Notes under the pieces: model-generated | Told to the model about the DNA's origin: nothing | Database searches by the model: none | Seen by the model: the letters and a program-made list of their open reading frames with translations, nothing else | Made by a program: the position numbers and the translations under genes | In this document: positions 1 to 6,313 of the stretch, piece after piece | Layout: each line of letters starts with the position of its first letter | Position numbering within the stretch: position 1 is the stretch's first letter | Assembly (NCBI GenBank): GCA_035317605.1 | Contig: DATHGT010000043.1 | Span: forward strand, 1 to 23,058 | Origin: DATHGT01 sp035317605 | GTDB taxonomy: Bacteria > Methylomirabilota > Methylomirabilia > Rokubacteriales > CSP1-6 | DNA length: 23,058 nt | Direction of reading: 5' to 3'

Positions 1-2659
1 AGAACACCACGAGCACCGAGAAGCCGAACACCGCGGTCGCCGGCACCCCCTGGGAAGCCACCTGCTCCTGGAACGACATCCCCGAGTAGTCGAAGCCCAT
101 GTCGCGCGACATGGTCTGCGCGAATACCTCTTCCAGTGCCCGCATCCCCTGCCGGGTGGTGAACCCGGGCGCGAGAAGCCCATTGATCTGCGCCGCGCGG
201 TACTCGTTGAACCGGGTCGTGAACTCCGGGCCGTTGACCTCTCTCATCCGGACCAGCGTCGACAGCGGCACCGGCTGACCCGCGGAGTTGCGTACGTAGA
301 AGCGACCGACATTGTCGGCCTGGGTTCGGAACTGGCCTTCAGCCTGGACGTACACCTGCCAGACTCGTCCGTACTGGTTGAAGTAGTTCACGAAGGCCCC
401 GCCGAGGAACGCCTGGAGGGCCTGGTACACCGAGGTCAGGCTGATGCCCTGCTTCAGCACCTTGTCGCGATCCACCTCGGCGAAGAACTGCGGCACACTC
501 GGCAGCAATGTCGTGAACAGCCGCGCGAACTCGGGGCGCTTCCGCGCGGCGGCCAGGAACTTTTCCGTCTGCTCGGCGAGGAACGCGGGATCCTTGCCCG
601 AGCGATCCTCGAGCATGAACGTCACACCGCCGGACGTGCCGATGCCCGGGATGGCCGGCGGCGAGAAGGCGAAGGCCTGGGCCTCGGCCACGCCGGCCAG
701 CTTTTGGTTCAGCTGGCGGATGATCACGTCGGCCGTGAGGCCGAGCTTGTGGCGGGCGTCCCAGTCGTCCAGCGTGATGAAGTAGAACGAGTTGTAGGTC
801 GTCGTGACCAGGCTCAGCAAGCTGAAGCCTGCCACGCCCGTGTAGTACTTGATACCCGGTTGTGTCTTGAAGATCGCGTCGAGCTTGTCGTTGACCGCCG
901 CGGTGCGGTCGAGCGAGGCGGCCAGAGGAAGCTGGACGTTGGCGAAGACGTAGCCCTGGTCCTCCTCCGGGACGAAACCACCTGGAAGCCGGATGCCGAT
1001 GAGGCCCGATACGGCCGCCGCGACGAGCAGCAGGAGTATCGCGAAGGCGGCCTTGCGGATCAGGAAGCGACTCCCGTCCATATACCCGCCCATCACCCGC
1101 TCGAAGACGCGGTTGAAGCCACGGAAGAACGACCCGAGCGGGCCGCGCATCTCGCGCCTCGGCCGCAAGAGCAGCGCCGAGAGCGCCGGGCTCAGCGTGA
1201 GCGCGTTGAAGGCCGAGATGAGGACCGACACGGCGATGGTGACCGCGAACTGCTGGTACATCCGCCCGGTGATGCCGGGGATGAACGCCGTCGGGATGAA
1301 CACCGCGGCCATGATGAGGGCGATGGCCACGACCGGTCCCGACACTTCCTCCATCGCCTTCAACGCGGCGTCGCGCGGGGAGAGCCCCCGCTCGATGTGT
1401 TGCTCGACGGCCTCCACCACGACGATGGCGTCGTCGACGACGAGGCCGATGGCCAGCACGAGGCCGAAGAGCGTCAGCGTGTTGATCGAGAATCCCAGCA
1501 GCGGAAAGACCATGAACGCGCCGACGAGCGCCACCGGCACCGCCAGCAGCGGGATGAGGGTGGCCCGGAAGCCCTGCAGGAAGACGAACACGACGATGAC
1601 CACGAGGATGAGGGCCTCGACGAGCGTCTTGACGATCTCCCGGATGCCGGCGCTCACGGCCAGGGTGGTGTCGAGCGCCGTCACGTAGTCGAGGTCGGCG
1701 GGGAAGCGCGCCTTGATCTCCTCCATCAGCTTCGTCGCGGCCCGCATGGCCTCGATGGCGTTGGAGCCGGGGAGCTGGTAGACCGCGACGATGGCGGCCG
1801 GCTGCCCGTTCAGCCGGCCGCGCCGGATGTAGTTCTGCGCGCCGAGCTCCACCCGGGCCACGTCCTTGACGCGGACCAGCGCGCCGTCCGGCCGTGCGCG
1901 GACCACGACGTTCTCGAAGTCCGCGAGGCTTGCGAGACGTCCCTGCGCCAGCACCGTGTACGTGAACTCCTGGCCGGGGGGCACCGGATCGCCGCCGAGC
2001 TGGCCGGCCGGGTTCACGGTGTTCTGCGCCTGCAACGCGCTGGCGATTTCGTTCACGGTGATGTCGAGCTTCGCCAGCGTGTCGGGATTGATCCAGAGCC
2101 GGATGGCGTACTGCGACGCGCCGAAGATCAGGACCTGGCCGAGGCCGGGCACGCGTGTCATCGGGTCGTTGATGTTGACGTACGCGTAGTTGGCCAGGAA
2201 CAGCGAGTCGTAGGTGCCCTTGGGCGAGTACAGCGCGAAGAGCCCCAGCGGGCTGGTCACCGACTTGATGACGCTGACGCCCTGGTTGACCACGTCGGGC
2301 GGCAGTTGGGAGGCGGCCTGCGAGTAGCGCAGATTGGTCAGCACCTGGTCGACGCTCGGGTCGGTGGTCACGTCGAAGCCCACCCGCAATTGCATCTGAT
2401 TGCCGGCGCTCTGGTTGAGCGAGTACATGTAGAGCATCTTGTCCACGCCGCTCATCTGCTGCTCGATCGGCGTGGCGACCGATTGCTCGAGCGTGACCGC
2501 GTCGGCGCCCGGGTAGCGCGCGGTCAGCAAGATCTCGGGCGGCGCGATGTTCGGGTACAGCGCGATGGGAAGCTGCACCATGGCCACGACGCCGACGATC
2601 ACCATGAGGATGGAGATCACCATGGCGACGATGGGCCGATTGATGAAGAACCTGGCCAT
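1..2659 (-). CDS. RND multidrug efflux permease, HAE1 (AcrB/MexB) family, C-terminus outside window
   Basis: Inner-membrane proton/drug antiporter subunit of a tripartite pump. Translated from the ATG at 2659-2657, the first 886 residues are open to the window edge; AcrB-type proteins are about 1040 aa, so roughly the last 150 residues are missing. The start MARFFINRPI and the first transmembrane segment (about 10-30) are typical of HAE1-RND proteins. The TM4 proton-relay pair is present as D409-D410 in GLVVDDAIVVVEAVEQ; the usual Asn after VVE is Ala here. Two large periplasmic loops and the second hydrophobic block are in order, and the heavy-metal RND methionine sites are not evident. It starts 8 bp after the adaptor gene stop, so the two are co-transcribed. 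Substrate cannot be told from sequence. Confidence 0.95.
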   Translation of the reverse strand, partial: MARFFINRPIVAMVISILMVIVGVVAMVQLPIALYPNIAPPEILLTARYPGADAVTLEQSVATPIEQQMSGVDKMLYMYSLNQSAGNQMQLRVGFDVTTDPSVDQVLTNLRYSQAASQLPPDVVNQGVSVIKSVTSPLGLFALYSPKGTYDSLFLANYAYVNINDPMTRVPGLGQVLIFGASQYAIRLWINPDTLAKLDITVNEIASALQAQNTVNPAGQLGGDPVPPGQEFTYTVLAQGRLASLADFENVVVRARPDGALVRVKDVARVELGAQNYIRRGRLNGQPAAIVAVYQLPGSNAIEAMRAATKLMEEIKARFPADLDYVTALDTTLAVSAGIREIVKTLVEALILVVIVVFVFLQGFRATLIPLLAVPVALVGAFMVFPLLGFSINTLTLFGLVLAIGLVVDDAIVVVEAVEQHIERGLSPRDAALKAMEEVSGPVVAIALIMAAVFIPTAFIPGITGRMYQQFAVTIAVSVLISAFNALTLSPALSALLLRPRREMRGPLGSFFRGFNRVFERVMGGYMDGSRFLIRKAAFAILLLLVAAAVSGLIGIRLPGGFVPEEDQGYVFANVQLPLAASLDRTAAVNDKLDAIFKTQPGIKYYTGVAGFSLLSLVTTTYNSFYFITLDDWDARHKLGLTADVIIRQLNQKLAGVAEAQAFAFSPPAIPGIGTSGGVTFMLEDRSGKDPAFLAEQTEKFLAAARKRPEFARLFTTLLPSVPQFFAEVDRDKVLKQGISLTSVYQALQAFLGGAFVNYFNQYGRVWQVYVQAEGQFRTQADNVGRFYVRNSAGQPVPLSTLVRMREVNGPEFTTRFNEYRAAQINGLLAPGFTTRQGMRALEEVFAQTMSRDMGFDYSGMSFQEQVASQGVPATAVFGFSVLVVF

Positions 2660-2667
2660 GGTGAGGC

Positions 2668-4035
2668 CTACTTCGACGGGCTGGGCCCGGCGGGGGCCAT
2701 GGCCTCGACCCGAACCTTCTGGCCGGCGCGCGCGCGATCGATGCCCTCGACGACGACCCGCTCGCCGGGCTTCAGCCCGTCCGTGACGATCCACAGTGAG
2801 CCCACTCGCGTGCCGACCTTCACCGCGCGGACGTCGACCGTGTCGTCGGCCTTGACGACGGCGATCTGGTGCACGCCCTGGACGTCCTGCACGGCCCGCT
2901 GCGGGACGAGGAGCGCGTTCTTCTTCACCTCGACGACCGCACGAACCTTGGCGTACTGGCCGGGGCGCAGGACGTTGCCGGGATTGGGAAAGACCCCCCG
3001 CGCCAGCACCGTGCCGGTCGTGACGTCCACCTGTCGATCCAGGACGTCGGCTTTCCCCCGCGCGGAGTGGACGGAGCCGTCCGACAGGATCAGCTCGAGC
3101 TCGATGCCGCGAGGCGCGCGCGGATCGGCGTCCCAGCGGCGGAAGACGGCCAGCGCGCGCTGCTCGCTGATGGGGAACTGCGCGTAGATCGGATCGACCT
3201 GAGAAACCGTGGTCAGCGGCGTGGCGTCGCTGGGGCCCACGAAGTCCCCGATGTTCGCGCCGCGCAGCCCGGCGATCCCGTCGATCGGCGAGGCGACCTT
3301 CGTGTAGCCGAGGTTGAGCCGGGCCTCGGCGAGGGCCGCGCGAGCGGCGGCGATGTTCGCCTGCTGTGTCTTGACGTCGGCGTGCGCCTTCTCGAGCGCC
3401 GCCTGCGCCTGGCTCACGCTGGCCTGCGCGTTCCGCACCGCGGCGCGGGCGGCCGTCACCGCGGCCAGGTTCGCGAGATTGTTCTGCACCGCGTTGTCGA
3501 GCTCCTGCTGGCTCACCGAGCCGCGCGCGGCGAGGGGCGTGTAGCGGCCGACGTCGAGCTCCGTCTGGTGCTGCGTGGCCTCGGCGCGCTTGACCTGGGC
3601 CTCGTCCTGGGCGACCCGCGCCACGGCCTGCTCGACCTGCGCCCGGCTGGCGCTCACCTGCGCCTCGGCCTGGCTCAGCTGCGATTCCGCCAGTCGGAGC
3701 TTGGCATCGGTCTGGTCCAGGACGTTCTGGAACGGTCGCGGATCGACCTGGAAGAGGGGCTCACCGGTTCTCACGAGCGAGCCCTCCTTGTAGCTCTGGC
3801 TCACCAGGTGTCCGGGGACCCGGGCGCGGATCTGGGCGTTGATGTAGCCGACCAATGTCGCCACCCACTCCGAGGAGATCGGCACGTCCTCCTCGACCAC
3901 GGACGTGACCCTGACCAGCGGTGGTGTCGCCGGTGCGGCCGCTCCGGATCTCTCGCCACAACCGGCGATCGCGGCGGCCACGAACCCGACGACGACCAGC
4001 TGGATCACCATCGCCCGTGCGTTCTCCGTCATCAC
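2668..4035 (-). CDS. RND periplasmic adaptor (membrane fusion lipoprotein, MexA/AcrA type)
   Basis: Adaptor linking the downstream RND permease to an outer-membrane channel. The 455-aa product has a lipoprotein signal with lipobox IAGC (Cys26), so it is probably lipid-anchored in the periplasm. A barrel-sandwich half motif (about 65-95) is followed by a long Ala/Gln/Glu-rich alpha-hairpin (about 100-220) with heptad-like SQAEAQVSASRAQ repeats. The return lipoyl half follows at ASPIDGIAGLRG, then beta-barrel and membrane-proximal domains. The start is GTG 4035 or the adjacent ATG 4032; a GGGGGTG stretch lies upstream of both. No outer-membrane factor gene lies beside it, so the pump must use a channel encoded elsewhere. 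Confidence 0.93.
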   Translation of the reverse strand: MMTENARAMVIQLVVVGFVAAAIAGCGERSGAAAPATPPLVRVTSVVEEDVPISSEWVATLVGYINAQIRARVPGHLVSQSYKEGSLVRTGEPLFQVDPRPFQNVLDQTDAKLRLAESQLSQAEAQVSASRAQVEQAVARVAQDEAQVKRAEATQHQTELDVGRYTPLAARGSVSQQELDNAVQNNLANLAAVTAARAAVRNAQASVSQAQAALEKAHADVKTQQANIAAARAALAEARLNLGYTKVASPIDGIAGLRGANIGDFVGPSDATPLTTVSQVDPIYAQFPISEQRALAVFRRWDADPRAPRGIELELILSDGSVHSARGKADVLDRQVDVTTGTVLARGVFPNPGNVLRPGQYAKVRAVVEVKKNALLVPQRAVQDVQGVHQIAVVKADDTVDVRAVKVGTRVGSLWIVTDGLKPGERVVVEGIDRARAGQKVRVEAMAPAGPSPSK

Positions 4036-4051
4036 ATCACCCCCGAGTCGA

Positions 4052-4057
4052 AGTGTA
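4052..4057 (-). promoter_or_regulatory. Candidate -10 element for the adaptor/RND operon
   Basis: On the minus strand TACACT lies 17-22 nt upstream of the GTG start of the adaptor gene. It is a good -10 match, but no convincing -35 is seen at 16-18 bp spacing. It suggests that the efflux pair can be transcribed separately from the P460-like gene upstream. Confidence 0.35.
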
Positions 4058-4109
4058 GTTCGCGACGCGGGCCTTCATGAGCGTGTGGCGGGTTTTGGGC
4101 TGTTCCCGT

Positions 4110-4691
4110 TCACCGCTTCCCGTAGTCCGTGAAGACGTAGTCTCTGGTCTTCACGATCGTGTGGCACGCGAGCCCGCACTTGGCGTCGTTCCCCTGCGGC
4201 GGCGCGTCAGCCGTGGTGGCGGGCGTGAACGTATCGGACGCGGCATCATACTTGAACGCGGCCCATCCCCATCCGCCGCTGTCCGCGAACCTCGTGCCAT
4301 CCTTCACCATGAAGTCGACGTCATGCAGGCTTGCCGGCACCGTCGCAGTGGGGAACGTCTCGAGCTTTTTCGGGTTCCAATGGATCTTCGCCATCTTGGC
4401 GCCGTCGGGGAAAGGCTTGCCGTTACCGGGAACGCCGGACTGGTAGGCGTTGATCATCGCGGGGTTGGCCAGAATCACAGCCATCACCTTGTCGTTGTGA
4501 CTGATGGAGACAGTCTGCCAGCCTTCGTATCCTCTGAACTCGGAGAACGCGAGGCCATTCGGCACTCGCACGGTGTACTTGGCCTGGCCAGTGTCCTGCG
4601 CGGAAATGGCCCCGCCGCCCAGGACGGCGAGCCCTGAGACAGCGAGCGAGACCACACCGATCACGACCGCCGGGATCCTTTTGCCCTTCAT
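4110..4691 (-). CDS. Cytochrome P460-like periplasmic protein
   Basis: The 193-aa product has an N-terminal signal peptide (basic MKGKR, hydrophobic 8-30, likely cleavage after AISA about residue 31). The body matches the cytochrome P460 family as I recognise it: RGYEGWQTVSIS near the N-terminus and a C-terminal KCGLACHT...RDYVFTDYGKR block. P460 proteins are periplasmic c-type haem proteins, some of which oxidise hydroxylamine. The haem-binding Cys pair here is spaced C172-x3-C176-H177 rather than the canonical CxxCH. The ATG at 4691 is chosen because GAGGAG (4704-4699) sits 7 nt upstream; the in-frame GTG at 4697 would be too close. Electron-transfer partners are not evident nearby. Confidence 0.8.
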   Translation of the reverse strand: MKGKRIPAVVIGVVSLAVSGLAVLGGGAISAQDTGQAKYTVRVPNGLAFSEFRGYEGWQTVSISHNDKVMAVILANPAMINAYQSGVPGNGKPFPDGAKMAKIHWNPKKLETFPTATVPASLHDVDFMVKDGTRFADSGGWGWAAFKYDAASDTFTPATTADAPPQGNDAKCGLACHTIVKTRDYVFTDYGKR

Positions 4692-4739
4692 CGCCACTCT
4701 CCTCGTTGTCTACTGGCTTGGGCCACGTCGTCCTCCTCT

Positions 4740-4835
4740 TCAGAGACGATCAAACGCGAGCAGGTCGGCGTTGTCGTTGCCGCCCCACGGCTGGCTCGCT
4801 CGGCCGTGACCGCGACGGTCATGGGCGATGACGAA
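4740..4835 (-). pseudogene. Remnant of an alpha/beta-hydrolase (haloperoxidase/arylesterase type)
   Basis: On the minus strand a short frame reads PFVIAHDRRGHGRASQPWGGND before drifting into LLAFDRL and a stop. The string AHDRRGHGRSSQPW is a hallmark of the beta4/oxyanion region of non-haem chloroperoxidase-like alpha/beta hydrolases. Only about 30 residues of a roughly 275-residue enzyme remain, with no nucleophile elbow or catalytic His, so this is a dead fragment. It abuts the sensor-kinase remnant in a different frame, marking a deletion or recombination junction at about 4835. Confidence 0.6.
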
Positions 4836-5069
4836 GGGTCGGCGAGGAGGATGACTTCGTCGCCGGGTGACGTCCGCAACCGCGCGTCGATGGCGGCCGC
4901 GAGGCCCGTCGGGCCTTCTCTCGAAAAGCGGTCCAGCATCCCCTGCATGACCCGAACGTCGACGTAGGTTCGCAGCGTCATAGTTCAGGCGCCAGACGTA
5001 CCACAGCGGAACGGCGAACAAGCCGAGCACGAGGCCACTGAGGACGACGTACAGCAGCGCCAACCGCAA
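4836..5069 (-). pseudogene. Frameshifted N-terminal remnant of a sensor histidine kinase
   Basis: From a TTG at 5069 the minus strand reads RLALLYVVLSGLVLGLFAVP, a first transmembrane helix typical of two-component kinases, through to about NYDA. The coherent reading then shifts by one frame into LRTYVDVRVMQGMLDRFSRE and DEVILLADPS, which resembles the periplasmic sensor segment of the same kinase class (FxxxGxxGLxxAIxxR...LLADP). It stops being kinase-like at about 4836. HAMP, HisKA and HATPase domains are all absent. One frameshift near 4985 plus loss of the whole C-terminus makes this a pseudogene. The original regulon is unknown. Confidence 0.6.
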
Positions 5070-5263
5070 ATTCTTTCACGCGGCCGTCGAACGCGTCAAG
5101 GCGGCCGGCGTCGAGGTCGACCTTCGCCCCGTTCGTGGACGTGGCGAGGTGTTACGGAAGCGTCACGCCGCTGTCACACGTCCGACACCGCCGCGGCCCA
5201 CGATGACTCACGCAATGTCGATCAGCTTTCGCCGGCCCTGAGGGTCCGCTGGCGGGGCGCGGT
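5070..5263. other. Short intergenic stretch between the pseudogenes and the HAD gene
   Basis: No gene with a start and Shine-Dalgarno is seen. The plus strand holds an open frame around 5068-5140 reading RKFFHAAVERVKAAGVEVDL, with GC-rich third positions. It could be another decayed gene fragment, but I do not recognise it. A Pho-box-like repeat array lies at 5150-5188. Confidence 0.4.
5150..5188 (+). promoter_or_regulatory. Pho-box-like array of four 11-bp repeats, no obvious target
   Basis: Hexamers TGTTAC (5150), CGTCAC (5161), TGTCAC (5172) and CGACAC (5183) follow each other at exactly 11-bp spacing, as in PhoB binding sites (CTGTCAT-like direct repeats). They resemble the arrays before phoB and pstS in this window. 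Read rightwards, the array points into the 3' end of the oppositely oriented HAD gene, so it may be a relic of a deleted gene. Function is inferred only. Confidence 0.45.
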
Positions 5264-5728
5264 CTATTGCCAGCCGAAGAACTCGCGGGCCCAGACGAAG
5301 TGGGGGATGCCGGCGGCGTGGGCGGCGTCGCGGTCTTTGGGGGAATCGCCGACGTGAGTCGAGCGGGGGAGGTCGAGGTCGAAGCGGGCGGCGAGGTCGA
5401 GGAACATGCCGGGCTTGGGTTTGCGGCAGGCGCAGCCGTCGGGGTCGTCGTGGGGGCAGAGGAGCCAGGCGGTGAAGGGGCGGCCGAGGTGCTCGTTGGC
5501 CCAGGCGAAGCGGCGGAGGACCTCGCTCTCGGCGATCTCGCCCCTGGAGACGCGCGCCTGGTTGGAGACGATGAAGCACGCGTCGTAGTCCGGGCGCACA
5601 CGGGCGAGCGTCTCCGGCACGTTGCGCTGGAGCAGGGGATGACCGTCAGCGCCGACGACGGTGCGATGGCTTCGCGTCTGCGCGAGCGTTCCGCCCCAGT
5701 CGAGAAACAGTGCGCGCTTGCCGGTCAC
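5264..5728 (-). CDS. HAD-superfamily IIIA phosphatase, GmhB/histidinol-phosphatase-like
   Basis: A 154-aa product from the GTG at 5728. The fold markers are motif I LFLDWGGTL (nucleophile D10), motif II FIVSNQ (S55), motif III RKPKPGM (about 102-108) and motif IV HVGDSPKDRDAA (D128, D132). A CPHDDPDGCAC loop (C91, H93, C99, C101) matches the structural zinc loop of D-glycero-D-manno-heptose 1,7-bisphosphatase GmhB. The residue two after the nucleophile, normally the general acid Asp (DxD), is Gly12. Catalysis may therefore be weak, or the substrate differs from GmhB. No heptose or histidine biosynthesis genes are nearby. A longer frame back to an ATG at 5782 exists but carries no family sequence. 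An extended -10 six nt before the GTG supports this start. Confidence 0.8.
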   Translation of the reverse strand: MTGKRALFLDWGGTLAQTRSHRTVVGADGHPLLQRNVPETLARVRPDYDACFIVSNQARVSRGEIAESEVLRRFAWANEHLGRPFTAWLLCPHDDPDGCACRKPKPGMFLDLAARFDLDLPRSTHVGDSPKDRDAAHAAGIPHFVWAREFFGWQ

Positions 5729-5734
5729 GCCGCG

Positions 5735-5743
5735 ACGGTACCA
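5735..5743 (-). promoter_or_regulatory. Extended -10 element of the HAD gene, likely leaderless
   Basis: On the minus strand TGG-TACCGT ends 6 nt before the GTG start at 5728, placing transcription initiation at or next to the start codon. No Shine-Dalgarno is present and no clear -35 is seen. Confidence 0.4.
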
Positions 5744-5786
5744 CGACTGTTTACAAGGCCGCGCGCGGATCCCTTGGCCCACCCGC

Positions 5787-5825
5787 CGTTACCGAAACGT
5801 CACTCACGCGTCGTGAGACCGTAAC
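5787..5825 (+). promoter_or_regulatory. Pho-box-like array upstream of the arsenic operon
   Basis: CGTTAC (5787), CGTCAC (5798), CGTCGT (5809, weak) and CGTAAC (5820) occur at exact 11-bp steps, the geometry of PhoB half-sites, on the strand that reads towards arsR. The array ends 58 bp before the arsR -35. It also lies 59 bp upstream of the divergent HAD start, so either gene could be the target. The assignment rests on periodicity and similarity to the arrays before phoB and pstS. Confidence 0.45.
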
Positions 5826-5883
5826 GCCGGCGTGCCCGCGCTCTTGCCGATCGTCGAAGACCTGTGTGGGCGAAACATCGCGC

Positions 5884-5911
5884 TTGACTCATCAAGAGAT
5901 CTTGATATATT
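5884..5911 (+). promoter_or_regulatory. arsR promoter with ArsR operator in its spacer
   Basis: TTGACT (5884-5889) and TATATT (5906-5911) form a -35/-10 pair with 16-bp spacing; TGA before TATATT makes it an extended -10. The near-perfect palindrome ATCAAGA-GA-TCTTGAT (5891-5906) lies between the boxes, overlapping the first base of the -10. ArsR-family repressors bind ATCAA-N6-TTGAT-type palindromes, so a bound dimer would block RNA polymerase directly. The predicted transcription start is about 5918-5919, at the arsR GTG. Confidence 0.8.
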
Positions 5912-5918
5912 GCCCTTC

Positions 5919-6236
5919 GTGGCGACGGTGAAGCGTCCGGAGCGTATCGCGCGGTGGTTCCACGCGCTGGCCGACGAGACCCGGCTGGGCATCGTGGACC
6001 GGCTGCGCGCGGGCGAGCGCTGCGTGTGCGACCTCACCGACGATCTCGAGGCGAGCCAGTCGCGGCTGTCGTTCCATCTCAAGACCCTCAAGGACGCGGG
6101 CATCGTCACCGATCGGCGGCAGGGGCGCTGGGTGTACTACGCGCTGAACCCGGAGACGATGGGCGCGATGGAGGATTTCGTGAAGGGGCTGCGGGCCACG
6201 TCGAAGCTCCGCGTGCTGGCCGCGAGCTGTGACTGA
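5919..6236 (+). CDS. arsR: ArsR/SmtB-family arsenic-responsive repressor
   Basis: A 105-aa winged-helix repressor that should leave the operator when As(III) binds. The DNA-recognition helix is in SQSRLSFHLKTLKDAGIV and the wing in RRQGRWVYYAL. The metal site resembles the E. coli ArsR ELCVCDL motif: C35-V-C37-D-L is kept, but the third Cys is replaced by Thr. C104 near the C-terminus could supply a third sulphur ligand. The GTG at 5919 is chosen because the promoter/operator ends just upstream. An in-frame GTG at 5832 would add 29 residues unlike any ArsR I know and would place the operator inside the gene. No Shine-Dalgarno precedes 5919, consistent with a leaderless mRNA. First gene of the ars operon. 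Confidence 0.9.
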   Translation: MATVKRPERIARWFHALADETRLGIVDRLRAGERCVCDLTDDLEASQSRLSFHLKTLKDAGIVTDRRQGRWVYYALNPETMGAMEDFVKGLRATSKLRVLAASCD

Positions 6237-6255
6237 CCCTTTTTTGCGCCGACAT

Positions 6256-6271
6256 ATCAACCGTTCTTGAT
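6256..6271 (+). promoter_or_regulatory. Second ArsR-type operator between arsR and arsM
   Basis: ATCAACCGTTCTTGAT keeps the outer ATCAA...TTGAT arms and the 16-bp length of the operator at 5891-5906, with a less symmetric centre. It lies 20 bp after the arsR stop and just after a T-run (6240-6245). It could repress an internal arsM promoter or act with the first operator. Confidence 0.6.
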
Positions 6272-6281
6272 GAGACAGGGT

Positions 6282-6298
6282 GCGCGCTCCGAGCGCGC
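6282..6298 (+). other. GC hairpin directly before the arsM ribosome-binding site
   Basis: GCGCGC-TCCGA-GCGCGC can form a 6-bp all-GC stem with a 5-nt loop, ending 2 nt before GAAGGAG (6301-6307), the arsM Shine-Dalgarno. It could shield the 5' end of arsM after mRNA cleavage or tune its translation. Confidence 0.4.
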
Positions 6299-6313
6299 GC
6301 GAAGGAGAAGACC

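Noticed and set aside
704..3187. Very long open frame on the plus strand across the RND/adaptor genes
   Set aside because: It is antisense to clear RND and adaptor proteins. Its translation is a low-complexity Arg/Asp/His/Glu-rich chain caused by high third-position GC, with no domain.
5832..5918. N-terminal extension of ArsR from GTG 5832
   Set aside because: It would place the promoter and operator inside the gene and adds residues unlike any ArsR I know. The Pho-box-like array ends 7 bp before it, so it is kept only as a remote possibility.
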